From contig KZ111166.1 of the NCBI GenBank assembly GCA_002077045.2, forward strand, positions 69,123-110,133: a stretch of 41,011 bases of DNA. The letters run 5' to 3'. The notes below the pieces were generated by a model. The model saw only the letters and a list, made by a program, of their open reading frames with translations, searched no databases and was not told where the DNA came from. Each line of letters opens with the position of its first letter. Within the stretch, counting starts at the first letter, position 1. The stretch is from Rachicladosporium sp. CCFEE 5018 (lineage: Eukaryota; Ascomycota; Dothideomycetes; Cladosporiales; Cladosporiaceae). This document shows, piece after piece, positions 10,142 to 21,259 of this stretch. The position numbers and the translations under genes were made by a program.

Positions 10142-10798
10142 TGTGGCGAGGGCTTCTGGAATATTATTGAGAAAAGTGAGGCACTGTGTCAATGCAGGTT
10201 TTCGAATTGAGATCGAATGATGAGAGTCTGTAGCAGCTTTGATTGACGACGAGAGCGCTGCAATGCTGTATTGGATCTAGATATATATAAAGACGTACAA
10301 GCTCTGCCAAGTGGAGTTAAGCGCGGACTTACACGCTTGTACCGTCCTGACGTCAGGCAGGCGAGCGACTGTAACCACAACAGTCGCGATAGATCCGATC
10401 GCGATGCGCTGTGTCCAATACAGCCTATGGAGACAATACAGTGCTGTCTCCTGGACAGCACGATGAAGCTGTAAATTTTGTTGTGCCTCGGCATCTCAAG
10501 CCCGGGGCGGCGGTGTTGGCAGAGCCGTCCCGGTCGCGACCATGCATATGTTTCCCCATGTGCAATGCTCAATGCGCGGCAAACCTCGTATCTGCCACAT
10601 CAAAGCTGGATTTCCTTCGCTTTAGTACGATTGCTGCCGACAGAGTACGCGACGGGCGCGGGTCGGGCGTGTTCACCGTCCACCGTCGTCCTGTGGCGTG
10701 TGCAGCGAGTTTGTCATGCTCATCTCCCCAAGATCGTCAGGTGAACTGCCATCTCTGGTTGATCTGTTTGCGTTGCACCTGGCTATATGTCAGCACGG
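10142..10798. promoter_or_regulatory. SDR promoter region / EMC1 3' side
   Basis: This 657-bp spacer contains an AT-rich ATATATATAAA run at 10281-10291, about 140 bp upstream of the SDR start, which could serve as its TATA element in either orientation. No RNA gene or conserved coding frame was found in the rest. Confidence 0.4.
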
Positions 10799-13609
10799 TC
10801 AAGTTCTCGGCCGTCCAGGCTTCCAGCTTACCAACGGAGCTACGACGAACGTAGCTACAGCTAATGCCGCGACAGTAGCCAGCATCTGGAACTTGTTGAA
10901 GTCCTTGCCCAGCATGTCGAAGTTGAAGCTAGGGTTCAGTCGCGTGCCGAAGACGTCCAATCCGTATGCATATACTAAGCTAGTGCTCTCGAGTATCGCG
11001 GGACTCGTGATGACATCCTTCACGCCAAGTATCTCCCGCCTGTGATTGAGATACCACTTCGGGTCAAAGTCGAGGACAGGTGTATACCGGAAAAGACCCT
11101 CCATTTGTTCGTCCTTGATTGGCTCCCGATTGACCGGCCTGCGAGGGTCGATAACGCCACGCGGAATGCCGACGATTGCGTTCGAATCAGCCAGCACTGC
11201 GAGAAGCTGACGCGAAGTGATGCCTTGGCGAGTCTGTGTTACGGACATCTTGGAGATGGACTCTGGAATGTGGTAGGTCTGCGTTAAGGTGAGGGGCTGT
11301 GTACTGCTAGCGAGACTGGAAATAATCGTAGCGGCATCCAGTAGACCACGATCGTTGGAAGTTAGGGACTCGAAGAGCTCGCCGACTACTAGCTGATGGC
11401 CCTTTGGCGCTGTGCTAGTAGATTCGGCTGTGTAGGAGTAAGCGAACCAGTTCTCTGATAGCGTAGCAGCAATCGGAGCGTCGAGATCGATGTTCTGATG
11501 GCTATTCGAATACAGTATCGCACCCGAAACTGTGTTGAGCACATAGATTGACAAGCGGCTCTGTCCCGCGTAGGTGGTTACGAGGAGCGCGAGGTTCGGG
11601 TTTAGGTACTTGTATAGGACCTTACGATCACCTAGCACCTTCCCGATAGATGCGACAGGATCGTTGACGGGTCTGGGTGTCAGAGACAGTATGGTCTCGC
11701 CCTTCTGAAGCCCAAAATGCCAAAGTTCGTTGTGGCCCGTCTGAGATGCTGTTGTGCCGTATAGCTGACCATCTGTTAGTGTGAAGTCAACCTCGACGGC
11801 GGAGTTTGGCACAGCAGAGCCAGAAGCCACAGCGTCGTCGCCGATCGCAGCGCCTGTGGAGGCGTTGAAAAACGCTGGCATCGGCGAGATGTCATCAATC
11901 ACTCGTACTACGCCGGGTATGGCACTTTCTACACGGGCCTTCCACACTTGACCACTTGCTAGTATGACAGCTGCTGAGGACCATAGTATTTCGCTGGGTC
12001 GACCAGCATCAACTGCTACAAGGTGACCATCACTGGTAGCACTGACGATGATCTTGTTGAATCCGAATGTATCGCTACCATCAGAACCTGTGCCGAGGAA
12101 GCCGTGGATGAATCGTTGTGGCAAAGCTGTCAAGAGGGAAGGCAATTTCTGAATGTCGGCCAGGTGCCGTGTGACGCGGTGGACGTAAGCACTCACTGGA
12201 TTGCTGTGCGCCTCTTCCTGCAGCTCGTTGACAAGGTCACTGACCTCGGACGGAAGCGCAAAGGCTGCAGATACGGTGCCAGCCAGAATCTCCGGTCTTG
12301 TCCATTGAGGGCTGCCATCTCTGAGGAGGAGCCACTCACCGGAGGACAGCAGAACGGCCGAGCGCACAGCTGACACTGACTCACCCTTCACTGATACTTC
12401 CGATACTGCGTGGACGGGTCGTGCAGTGCCGTCAGTCAGGCTAGACGTAGTCGAGTCAACGTTCCAGCGTCCAAGGATGCCATGCGAGGTCGATGCCACG
12501 GTGAACACTTGATCCTTCGTAACTCGCGTGAAGTAGACGTTGGCACCGTTCGTGCTCGTAGAGAAGGAACTACGGCCTTCAATCTTGGGTAGATCGTAAG
12601 CCTTCTCAATGCGGCCATTCTTCACATCTACATGATAGACCTCAGCCCAGTCCGAGTCTAGCGATTGGTAGTGCACCAAGAAGTGGGCAAGCGAGGTCGT
12701 CAGGTATGGCGCGTGCAAGGCGACAAGCTGTGGCAGTCTGCCACCAAGTGTGTTGATTGGGAAGTCCACGATAGCTTTCTTTCCGATAACGTTGATCCTC
12801 AAGGTCTTGTACGCAGAGTCGGTCCATGCGATGATGGGTGAAGCCGAATTTGCGCCAACAGCCACGATCGTGTCCGCAGTCGCGAGCTCGTTCTCGGAGC
12901 TTAAAGTGTATTCATCTGTCTTCCTTCCAGTCACGGGATCCAGTGTGACGACCTTGATCTTGACATAGCCTAGCACTGTCTTATGCAGCAAGATGGTGAA
13001 GACTTCCGTTGTCGAAGCAGACACCTGGTACGGCGTGTCTCCGCTCTCGATCTTGTGCTCCCATTTGACAGCACCTGTCGCACCATCGAGTCGTTGCACA
13101 CTCGGGTGCTGGCCTGCGCTCATGCACAACGTGTCCTTTGCGCCTGGCGTACCTCTCCCATCTTCCAGCTCGAGTATCTCAAGGTCTACCAAAGCGTCTG
13201 GCGCGTTGTGTTGCCAGACTACTCGTCCATCTGCGGCGCTGAATGCAGTGACTTGACCTCCAAGTCCGCTGACCACTGCGTCCTGTGCATCTCCAGCGCG
13301 GAGAAAGCTGGGCTGCGACGCATCGATAGTACTGTTCAGCAGATGTCTCCACACCACAGCACCGTCTCTGGGGTTGACAGCACCGATCACGCCTTGCTCA
13401 GAGAGGGTGTATATGAGAGATGCACGGGAGTTGGGATCTGGCCGGTGGAAGAAGGTGGTCGACTGCTTCGGCAGACCAAGGAGGGCATGGTGGTAGTCGA
13501 CAGTCCACGCTTCGTCAGCAAAGACTGCGAGCGCCGGTCGTAAGAACAGAACTACTGCTGCATAGATCGGAAGTAGCATCTTCGCTACACTGCTGGAGGC
13601 TAGGAACAT
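10799..13609 (-). CDS. EMC1: ER membrane protein complex subunit 1 (EMC1)
   Basis: An intronless 936-residue protein starts at an ATG at 13609; a second ATG ten codons later (MLLPIYAAVV) would give an even more typical signal peptide, so the exact start is open. The mature part begins after ALAVFADEAW and contains PQQ-like beta-propeller blades such as GVIGAVNPRDGAVVWRHLL. The C-terminal DUF1620-type domain includes VYAYGLDVFGTRLNPSFNFD, followed by one transmembrane helix (ATVAALAVATFVVAPLVSW) and a short basic tail. EMC1 is the large lumenal subunit of the EMC, an insertase for tail-anchored and multipass proteins in the endoplasmic reticulum. Length and layout match the family. It shares a divergent promoter with the gene at 14164. 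Confidence 0.93.
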   Translation of the reverse strand: MFLASSSVAKMLLPIYAAVVLFLRPALAVFADEAWTVDYHHALLGLPKQSTTFFHRPDPNSRASLIYTLSEQGVIGAVNPRDGAVVWRHLLNSTIDASQPSFLRAGDAQDAVVSGLGGQVTAFSAADGRVVWQHNAPDALVDLEILELEDGRGTPGAKDTLCMSAGQHPSVQRLDGATGAVKWEHKIESGDTPYQVSASTTEVFTILLHKTVLGYVKIKVVTLDPVTGRKTDEYTLSSENELATADTIVAVGANSASPIIAWTDSAYKTLRINVIGKKAIVDFPINTLGGRLPQLVALHAPYLTTSLAHFLVHYQSLDSDWAEVYHVDVKNGRIEKAYDLPKIEGRSSFSTSTNGANVYFTRVTKDQVFTVASTSHGILGRWNVDSTTSSLTDGTARPVHAVSEVSVKGESVSAVRSAVLLSSGEWLLLRDGSPQWTRPEILAGTVSAAFALPSEVSDLVNELQEEAHSNPVSAYVHRVTRHLADIQKLPSLLTALPQRFIHGFLGTGSDGSDTFGFNKIIVSATSDGHLVAVDAGRPSEILWSSAAVILASGQVWKARVESAIPGVVRVIDDISPMPAFFNASTGAAIGDDAVASGSAVPNSAVEVDFTLTDGQLYGTTASQTGHNELWHFGLQKGETILSLTPRPVNDPVASIGKVLGDRKVLYKYLNPNLALLVTTYAGQSRLSIYVLNTVSGAILYSNSHQNIDLDAPIAATLSENWFAYSYTAESTSTAPKGHQLVVGELFESLTSNDRGLLDAATIISSLASSTQPLTLTQTYHIPESISKMSVTQTRQGITSRQLLAVLADSNAIVGIPRGVIDPRRPVNREPIKDEQMEGLFRYTPVLDFDPKWYLNHRREILGVKDVITSPAILESTSLVYAYGLDVFGTRLNPSFNFDMLGKDFNKFQMLATVAALAVATFVVAPLVSWKPGRPRT

Positions 13610-14163
13610 ACGCGATCGCTCTCCAGTTGTGGGACTTCTTTGGGCTGACTAACCGGAGTTTTACGGAATTACCCATTCAAGCGATCCCGACGTGCAGCTT
13701 CGAGGCCGCAAGGCAGGAACGACGTCCCTGATTCCAATGTCACGGCCATAGTACACGAGTAAGTCAATGGGATACAGAGGAGTGATCTTGTATCCTCAGC
13801 CGAAGAATATACATATGTGCGACAATTCCCACGCGTGAAATCGCACGCGTGCCCGACGTGATCCGAACTATCGTGGTTGCTACGCGGGGACGTCATGCGT
13901 CAACAGTTCCCAGCCTCGTTGCTAGCCACTTTCTGCCCTGCACCTGACAGTCACTCGAACATTTCCGTTGGAACATCTGTGCTATCCGCTTTCCAATCCA
14001 CGCCGCACTACTTCCCATATCCAGGCTTTTCACACACTGCACAGTAGCATTGCTACTCCACTTGATTCAGCGCCCTGTACTGTATCGAGCGGGATATCCC
14101 ACTTACGCTGAGGCTTCGGCCTTCAGTGCTGGAGTACAACGGACACACATCTCCTGAGCCACC
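13610..14163. promoter_or_regulatory. Divergent promoter region EMC1 / membrane protein gene
   Basis: These 554 bp separate the two start codons. They contain two CACGCGTG palindromes (listed separately), a further ACGCG at 13882-13886, a GACGTG at 13855-13860 and a GACGTCA at 13889-13895 that resembles a bZIP half site. Confidence 0.5.
13830..13851. promoter_or_regulatory. Paired MluI cell-cycle box-like motifs
   Basis: CACGCGTG occurs at 13830-13837 and again at 13844-13851, starts 14 bp apart. The core ACGCGT is the binding site of fungal MBF-type (Mbp1/Swi6) regulators. The pair is clear in sequence; use by MBF is inference. Confidence 0.5.
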
Positions 14164-15546
14164 ATGGCACCTCTACCTCCCGTGCTGGGCTTCCTCTTCG
14201 GCCGACGCAATCCCTCCACAGATCAACCCGCCATCAGTGATCTCAGTCTCTCCTCCCTCGAGCTCGACAGCCGCTCTGCCCAAGCAACTGCCTTCTTCGC
14301 ATCTCTACATACCCGCGATGCCGCCCTCAGTCCCTCCCCGGCAGATCTATCGAGGACTTCCACCATCCTCAAACGCGCCACAACCACAGTCCCATGGGTG
14401 AAAGGCGCTGGCTCGAAGCCACCACAAGACTTCAACGGCCCCGGCTACATAACACTCTTCGCTCTCCTCGGCACCGCCATGGTCGTGGCATCCATCTGGT
14501 TCTTCTTCTGGGCCAAGAATGGCGGCTTCCACTTCCAACAACACGACTGGGATGACTACAAGTCGACAGTGCTACGCCGAAAAGGTCCAGATGGGAAGAC
14601 GTTGAGCAATGCCACAAAGTCTACCAGACTCGGGGGAGGCAGCGTGGTACACGGTCAGGACTACATGCGTGCGAAGAGCGTAGCCAGAACAGTCGTAGGA
14701 AAAGACGAGAAGGGTAGAAAGGGCATTCTAGCCAAGAGAGGCTGGGGAAAGACGCACAGTGTCTGGGGCGGAAGCGATGACTACCAAACCGAATCCTGGG
14801 GCACAGAGACGGTCTCGGACGAGATGACAGAGGTGCAAAGCGGCTCGCCTTACAAAGATAATGATGAAGGTCACGGCAAGCGTTATCGCGACCGCGACGT
14901 GCACCACTACAAGCGCGAGAAAGTCGCCCGTGTTGGAGGACTGAACCGCGTCGCCGACGGGAGCCATTACGACTACACCAACTCCGACCGCAGCGACGCT
15001 TACACTGATGTCAGTGCAGAGCCACTGGTCAGCAAAACCAGAAAGCCCTCAGCTCGTGCCTCTCAGCAGCCAGCTCACACAACCCGCGACCACACCCGCA
15101 ACGCCCACGAAGAGGCCGAGCGTAACGCCAAGATCGAAGCAGCGAAGATGGAACGCCGCTGGAAACGCGAAGCCGAAGAAGCTGCTGCCTCGCTCGCACG
15201 CGAAAACAATCACCGCGCCCCTTCACCACGCAAAGTGTCAACGCCAGCCAACGGATCCCCTTCAGCGCAGAAACTTCGTCGCGACTCCCGCTCTGCAAGC
15301 CCGAAAAAGCGCGATTTCTCGTACCAGCAAGGCGCGCCTAGTGAGGTGCTGAGCTCGGCTTACACAGGGTCGAATTCGGAGAGTCAGAGGACTGCTAGCT
15401 ATTATGACGCGTATAGGCCGAGGAATCAGGACGGGTATGTATCTGACGGCGGGCGAGGGGCGAGGGGCAGCAGGCAGAACTCGCCTGTGAAGAAGGGAAG
15501 GCGGGAGGGCGGGTATAGGAGGGGTGCGGACAGTGATTTGGACTAG
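14164..15546 (+). CDS. Conserved single-pass membrane protein of unknown function
   Basis: A single exon encodes 460 residues from an ATG in an optimal context (GCCACCATGG). One hydrophobic helix lies at about residues 94-117 (ITLFALLGTAMVVASIWFFF). The following juxtamembrane segment (WAKNGGFHFQQHDWDDYKST, then VLRRKGPDGKTL) looks strongly constrained. The remainder is low-complexity and charged, with patches such as KTHSVWGGSDDYQTESWGT and GLNRVADGSHYDYT, then a basic Ser/Arg-rich coiled tail (about 290-460). I do not recognise a catalytic domain. The architecture, short N-terminal part, one helix and a long disordered tail, suggests a membrane-anchored scaffold, but this is inference. Confidence 0.8.
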   Translation: MAPLPPVLGFLFGRRNPSTDQPAISDLSLSSLELDSRSAQATAFFASLHTRDAALSPSPADLSRTSTILKRATTTVPWVKGAGSKPPQDFNGPGYITLFALLGTAMVVASIWFFFWAKNGGFHFQQHDWDDYKSTVLRRKGPDGKTLSNATKSTRLGGGSVVHGQDYMRAKSVARTVVGKDEKGRKGILAKRGWGKTHSVWGGSDDYQTESWGTETVSDEMTEVQSGSPYKDNDEGHGKRYRDRDVHHYKREKVARVGGLNRVADGSHYDYTNSDRSDAYTDVSAEPLVSKTRKPSARASQQPAHTTRDHTRNAHEEAERNAKIEAAKMERRWKREAEEAAASLARENNHRAPSPRKVSTPANGSPSAQKLRRDSRSASPKKRDFSYQQGAPSEVLSSAYTGSNSESQRTASYYDAYRPRNQDGYVSDGGRGARGSRQNSPVKKGRREGGYRRGADSDLD

Positions 15547-15788
15547 ATAACGGGCAAGTACCAGGTCGGATAATGCTAGCAGTATGGCATGGGAGGCGTC
15601 GGTCGCGAACGCTCTGGGAGCGTCAGGCGCTCGCTATGAGGTATAGCGGCTGCTAAGCATTAGCATAGGGAGTGCACATAGTGTACTTTACGGTAGTCAA
15701 TGAACAGAATAAAGAACTATCGATCAACAATCCTGGTTCCAACATCTTGGTAAATGTCAATCTACTGCAGTCCGCGATCCGGAAACAT

Positions 15789-16347
15789 CTACTTCGCCAT
15801 GCCCATCGGGCGGTGTTGTGCCCTAGAGCGCCCCAAAACACCGACTACTACCGCGACGAGCGTAACGACAAAAGCCAGATACAGAACCACAGCAGCGGCA
15901 GGCACCTGTCGACATTCTGCAGCGTACGGCCCTGCCGCATCGCAGACGCCTCTGAGAAGCAGCGCGGTGTCGAGCTGAGTGCATTGTCAGTTACGCACGG
16001 GTATAGACGTGAGTAGGACTCACTATTGCATCCGCGATGAACAGCACGGCCATCATCGCATCCACACCTATGATCGCTACCCAGTGTCTGGCGGCCTGCT
16101 TCTCCCGGACAAACGCTACGGCCAGACTGCCGACGCTGCTTGAGATGCCCAGCACTCCCACTGCAATACCGAATCTCCATGCTGTCAGCTTCTGATCGAA
16201 GGGCTTGATGTTGCAGGATGGCGAGGACTGGCAGCCCGCGCGTAAGGTGGACCACCAGGTGTTCAGGAAGATGTGAAGGGTCGTGATCGCGATGGAGAGA
16301 AGGAGGACGGAGGCGCGAAGGCTGACGAGAGTTGCTGATGATGGCAT
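15789..16347 (-). CDS. Four-helix (MARVEL-like) membrane protein
   Basis: Two exons (16024-16347 and 15789-15974) are joined by a 49-nt intron (GTGAGT donor, CTGAC branch, CAG acceptor), giving 169 residues. Four hydrophobic segments are visible at about 12-30, 58-80, 89-110 and 134-156. A Cys-containing loop (CQSSPSC) follows the first helix and a second one (CDAAGPYAAEC) precedes the last. This topology is typical of fungal MARVEL-domain proteins, which sit in the plasma membrane or in vesicles. The family call rests on topology rather than a diagnostic motif. Exon 2, which provides the fourth helix, only appears after splicing; read through the intron the protein would stop early. It is convergent with the gene ending at 15546. 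Confidence 0.75.
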
Positions 16348-17162
16348 TGTCTAGTTGTTCGGCTGTCTGGGATGGCGTCGGGAAAGTTGCGATCGGATCG
16401 TTTTGCCGTATTCGCTTAGGAGAAACTGTGAGAAGAGCGAAGACATAAAGGAAAAGGAAGATAGCGAAATGATCCGCCTGCATCTTTTACCGTGGCCTCG
16501 AAGATTCCTGTTCTGAAACTCGTGAAACTCGCGACGTCGCACAAAACCGCTGATGGGCGCGACTTTCGAGTCGCATAAGGTAGACATTGGCCACTTGCTT
16601 AACCCATAGAGCCGGTCAGCATGGCTGCGCGCCATTATATACCTAGCCTTCAAAAACTGTCATCGACATGGCTGGCGCGGTGGGGCCAGATACGGCACCC
16701 AAAAGTGGCTCAGCCGGACCGCCCTCCCACTGCATTCGAATGACGCCACCCCTCCACCGGACGACTTGCCGATGGGGATACCTTGCAGCCGTCGACCGAT
16801 GCTTGAGGATGTGTCAGAGCCTGTATGTCCCGAGAGCACTCCGATGTGTTGGCCAATTGAGCGCAGGTGGTCCGTTTGATGGCAGTCCGTACCCAGCTGT
16901 TTCTTTGCCACTGGCTAGCCTGTCGAGAGAGAGTGCGTCAAGACATCGAGGCGCATCCCTCCGGAATGGCCTAGTCGAATGCGCAGCTGTATAGTAGCGT
17001 GATGTCCAGAACTTGCACTCTACCCAGTAGCAGCAAGCCAAAGCAAGCCGCATCGACGGTCCACCCAGACCACAACTCGTCCAGATAGTACATGCGGGCC
17101 ACACTCCAGCCGCAACGCAGTATCCTGACAGCTGTTCGCACATCCCCTCAAGTGCAACTTGC
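16348..17162. other. Intergenic region without recognisable gene
   Basis: These 815 bp lie between the start of the MARVEL-like gene and the 3' end of mL54. Short open frames exist on both strands but none shows a domain, a signal peptide or splice-supported extension. No tRNA-like structure was recognised. Confidence 0.45.
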
Positions 17163-17843
17163 TCATCCCATCGCCTTCAAAAAGTTCTTCTCCTTGATAA
17201 TCCTTCTCCTCTCCCCCCTCATAGCCTTCGTCAACCCCTCCCTCGCCTCTCCAGCCTCCAGCGCACCTTTCACACTCCCATCACCCTTGGGTAGATCCAC
17301 ACTCTGTTCATACAGTGGCACCTTAGGAACCATGTCCTCTGGATGCAGCAGCGCTCGTTTGCGCAGAGATTTGGCGGCGCGTTGACGCTGTTTTTTTGAT
17401 TTCGCTGGGAGGGGAATGGGTTAGTCGGGTGGGTGAGGGTGATGGGAGAAGGGGCGGAGTGTACAGAACAGATCACTCTCGTCTCCACCCGCAGCAGCTC
17501 CATCGCTCTTTTGCGCTTTGTCGAGTACACTCCACAGCCACTCCGGATACTGCTCGTCCTCTAATGCCACAGGGTCTTGCTTCCCTTTGATATAATTCAA
17601 TCCCTTCAGTAGCGTACCCGCTGGCACTGAGCTCGGTATTCGTGGTGGTGCTGCTTTCGCAGCGGGTGCCAACAGTGCGGATGCTGTAGAGACGGGCTTT
17701 GCGTGTATGGGCTGAAATGTCGCTGCTGTGATACCGTCGGGTCGGGGTATTGAGGGTTGAGAGGGTGCTGGAGTGGAGTATGGTCGCTTTGCAGGGAGGC
17801 GAGAGGAGCGCGCTAGGCGGCGGAGGCAATTGGTGCAGATCAT
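17163..17843 (-). CDS. MRPL37: Mitochondrial large-subunit ribosomal protein mL54 (Mrpl37)
   Basis: Exon 1 (17465-17843) and exon 2 (17163-17404) join across a 60-nt intron (GTACAC donor, CGACTAAC branch, CCCAG acceptor), giving 206 residues. The ATG at 17843 was chosen; the longer open frame upstream starts with TTG. The N-terminus MICTNCLRRLARSSRLPAKR is Arg-rich and amphipathic, as for a mitochondrial presequence. The conserved core includes GTLLKGLNYIKGKQDPVAL, EYPEWLW-type residues (QYPEWLWSVLD) and the basic C-terminal part KSKKQRQRAAKSLRKRALLH. The protein is a structural subunit of the mitochondrial 54S large ribosomal subunit. Without splicing the conserved basic C-terminus would be lost. 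Confidence 0.88.
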
Positions 17844-18180
17844 GGCTTTAGACAAACATTCGTGTCAAAGGTGCTGTATCAACAAATCGGAACGATGTGA
17901 GACTGTCGTTTTGATGTTGCATCGCAGGTCATTGAAGGTCTTGGCATATATGTCTGCGGAGTTCGGGGATGAGACGAGCGCCCTGTAGTTCGACGACATG
18001 GAGATATTCGGAAGAAACACGTAAGCCGCACCTTATAATGACAGTAAGGGTGCAATGACAGAGAAATATTCTGATGCCGTATCGCCTTATACTGCCATGC
18101 AATTCCGCCGCCCACCCATCGCTAAATCGACACGCCAGTATCTCCCCTAGTCCCCCGTTTCCCGTCTCCGTCCCATCAAC
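17844..18180. other. Intergenic region mL54 5' side / PMT4 3' side
   Basis: This 337-bp spacer holds the mL54 promoter and the PMT4 terminator region. Nothing else is recognisable. Confidence 0.45.
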
Positions 18181-20612
18181 CTATTTCGCAAAATGCAAAT
18201 CATAGCTCAACCACTTCCTCGCCATCACCTGATCCACACTCAACCCCGGCCGCCCATAAGTCAACGGCGCAAAGAACCAGAATCCCCACATAAGCCCGGC
18301 AACCACAACCCCACTAGCCGCCCAAGTAGTAACCAGACTCTGCCCCGCGATCCTCTCGCGTATAGGTCTTGACCGTTGTGTGCGCGAAGCAACCTTGCTG
18401 CTACCGTCCTTGATGGAGAGGCTAGCTATGTCGCCGGGCTCGATGTTGAAAACGAATTCGACAAGAGCGCCGGCTACGAGTGCAGAAGCGAGGTGCGCGG
18501 GCAGGTAGTGATGTAGGAAGAGCTGGCGGCCCATGATGAAGAAGGGGATGTAGTGCGCGGCCCAGATGAGGAAGAAGAAGCCGGTGCTATTGTAAAGGCG
18601 GGAGCGTGTGCCTATAGCATATTAGTCATGTATGCTAGACAGGAATTGGACGCCACTTACGTTGATCAAGTGCATCAACACCACGTCTCATGCTCACTTG
18701 GTCTGCCAGCAAGATACCTGCGAAGACCGCCAGGATGGACGAAGCGAACCACCACCCGATGGGATTGCCCAAGAAGTAGATTTGCTGCCTCGTCTCATTC
18801 TCCGTCCAGAAGCTCACACCCCTAAGCAAGAACGGCCACTGTATCGGAAACGAAGCATACGGATGACTCGAAGTTAGCGCGTTATTGTGGAAGAACATAG
18901 CCCGCTGAAGCTCAAAGTACTTCTTCAAGAACGGCATACTTTTCGTCTTCCGCTCATCCTTGATCAAACGTGGCGAGTCAATTGGCAGTCCCGGCACTTC
19001 CTCGACGAACCAGATATTGCTCGATTGCGCAATGTTCTTGTTCCCGTTGATCTCAGCTTGCTTGTAACCCCAGTCCGGCAGTGGCGTAGTGTGCGTCCAC
19101 ATCGCGACCTTAGTAGGGAAATGCACGAGCTTGAAATGCGAGGCCATGGTCTTGAACTCTTGCCCCGGCTTGCCATTCTCGATGCGGATCTCAAACATGG
19201 TGTCGTTGAGGCGAGCTCCATTCGCGTCCTCCGTAGGAGCGGTAGTGAACTCCTGATTCGTCGGGAAGAAAGGGGAGGCAACATCGTGGGTCATCAGCCA
19301 AGTGTCAGTCACTAGATGCCGGAAGCGCACAAAATCGCCGTTCTTGACCTTGTGGCCCAGTCCCTCCATCGGCGCTGAAGGAATGATTTGCCATAGATTA
19401 TTTGTGTCGTTGTGAGGGTAACCGGTCACCTGTTGGCCCTGCGATGAGATGCGTCCATCGTCGTAGCGCAGTGGGTACTTGTCGACATGCGAGTGCAGAT
19501 ACACCTTCGTCTCCTTGTGCTTCATGGCAATATTGTCGAAATAGTCGATGCCAACAGCCTGCTGCGTCATGAGATTATCGCTCAGCGTCTGCTGGAATTC
19601 CGGTGTCATGAAGTCGTCGCCGGGTCCAGATCGTGACAAAATCGAGAAGTGCACCTGGAACCAGAAGAGGTACATCAAGAACGGCACAACAATCAGTCCA
19701 ATGATCCTTGCGCCAAGATGCTTTCCAAAATCGGGCAGACCTAGCGCGCCCTGCTTGCGATTCACATCCAGCAAATCCCAGAGATCGATCATAACCGGCA
19801 CGCCAATCGAAAAGAACGTGAAAGCCCCCACATACTTCGTGCTAATAACGCAGGACATGCTAATTCCCGTCAAAAGCAACCACTTCCACCACTTCCTCCC
19901 AAAAGGCACATGCCGCAACTTATAAAACCGAATATAACACAACACACTCAGCGCCATAAACAACACCAACGTCGCATCCAGCAGAATCAACCTCGTCTGC
20001 CCAATATGCGCATTATCGAATAGCACTATACTCGCTGCGACAATCGTGGCAGGGAGACTGTAGCCGGACTCCCACATAATGAGAAAGGTGGTGCTGACTG
20101 TCAGCGAGCCCATGAGCGCGGGCATGCTGCGGTAGGCGACGTAGGGGACTTTGTTGGTGATGTAGGAATCACCGATGTTTTCGAAGAGGAAGGAGCCGTC
20201 GTAGCCTACGAGCCAGCCGGCGAAGGCGAAGAGTAGCTTGCCGAAGGGGGGGTGGACGTCGAAGAAGTAGGTGCGTTGGAGGTAGTAGGATGCGAACTGT
20301 GTTGCTGGGTTAGCCCTGCCTTTGTCTCCAGTGCGCGTGATTGAAGCATACCTTCCCGAAGTGCACTTCGTCGAAGACGACTTGGTTCGGGTGACTTATG
20401 CCCCAGAACCTCGTAATGAAGGCCAGTATCGTGATGATCCCAAGTGCAAGCTTATAGTCCCACTCCTTCGTGACTACATCCTTGGTCGCGCTCTTCAGCT
20501 GCTCAATCTTCTCGCTCGCCGATCCATTGAGAAGAGCTGTATCCGAGTCCGGGTTCGGCGTCGTTGCTCGCTTGCCGCCGCGCTGGCGGATATTGTTAGG
20601 GGAGGATGACAT
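18181..20612 (-). CDS. PMT4: Protein O-mannosyltransferase, PMT4 subfamily (copy A, complete)
   Basis: Three exons (20352-20612, 18661-20296, 18181-18611) with introns of 55 and 49 nt give 775 residues. The DE motif needed for catalysis is in VVFDEVHFGK (D81/E82), followed by the lumenal DVHPPFGKL loop. Multiple transmembrane helices flank a central MIR region that includes YLHSHVDKYPLRYDDG and SSQGQQVTGYPHNDTNN, a signature of the Pmt4 rather than Pmt1 or Pmt2 branch. The C-terminus APLTYGRPGLSVDQ...YDLHFAK also fits. The enzyme transfers mannose from dolichyl-phosphate-mannose to Ser/Thr of secretory and membrane proteins in the ER. The start is the ATG at 20612, because the upstream extension starts with TTG. 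Sequence from 18622 leftward into the gene body is repeated in copy B. Confidence 0.94.
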
Positions 20613-21259
20613 CGCGGTGGTCGCAATGCGAATTCCTGAGCGTGGGCCGAAGCAGATCAAAGGAGTGTGAGGAAGCGAACAGCCATACGGCCAAAGTTGT
20701 TACAGTAAGGCGCACGTATGTATCGCCCTCGCAGCTTGTGCTTGCATCCCTTTGGACAGCTGGCTGAGCACATGAAGAGACGTCCAAAGCTGAAACCCCT
20801 GCGAGTCTTGGCATGAAACGCGTCTGCATGTGACTTGAACTTTACTTCCTTAAACCATCACATGTTTAAACAGCGGTGATCTTACCGAACCCATACCCTC
20901 ACGAGCTTCTACGCTTCAGGGCCACTCGGTCGAGCGCCCTCTTGACAGAACAAGCAGCGTCGATGCACTCGCAGCGTGCTTCTGCTCCTCCAAAAGTCCG
21001 AGACACAGGTTATGCTGCTTTCGATCAAGCTGCGGCAGTGACACAGTCATATACTCAGTCTGTGAGAGTCCATGTGTGGTGGAGAGATGGCAAGAACTTT
21101 GCGTCTGTCTCCTGCTAGCGATGCATACTGGATCCGTTGTTCTGGAGATCGTTACAGACGCATTGAAGATCTCTCAGATTCCATGAGAAGCGAAGGCTGT
21201 CCGGTGCAGTGCAAAGACTCTGGATGGAGTGTTGTAGTAGGTCATTTCTAGTTTTGCCA
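20613..21259. other. Intergenic region PMT4 5' side / NOP12 3' side (copy A)
   Basis: This 647-bp spacer holds the PMT4 promoter. It is nearly identical to 30275-30920. An 80-codon frame at 20876-21118 exists in both copies, but the copies differ there mainly at amino-acid-changing sites, so it was not called. Confidence 0.5.

Noticed and set aside
16668..16994. 108-codon plus-strand frame in the 815-bp spacer
   Set aside because: Low-information sequence with no domain, no supporting splice sites and competing frames on the other strand.
20876..21118. 80-codon open frame in the PMT4/NOP12 spacer, present in both copies
   Set aside because: The few differences between copies nearly all change the amino acid (P/T, RA/TT, Q/R, S/A), unlike real genes here whose differences are mostly silent. 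No domain or signal.
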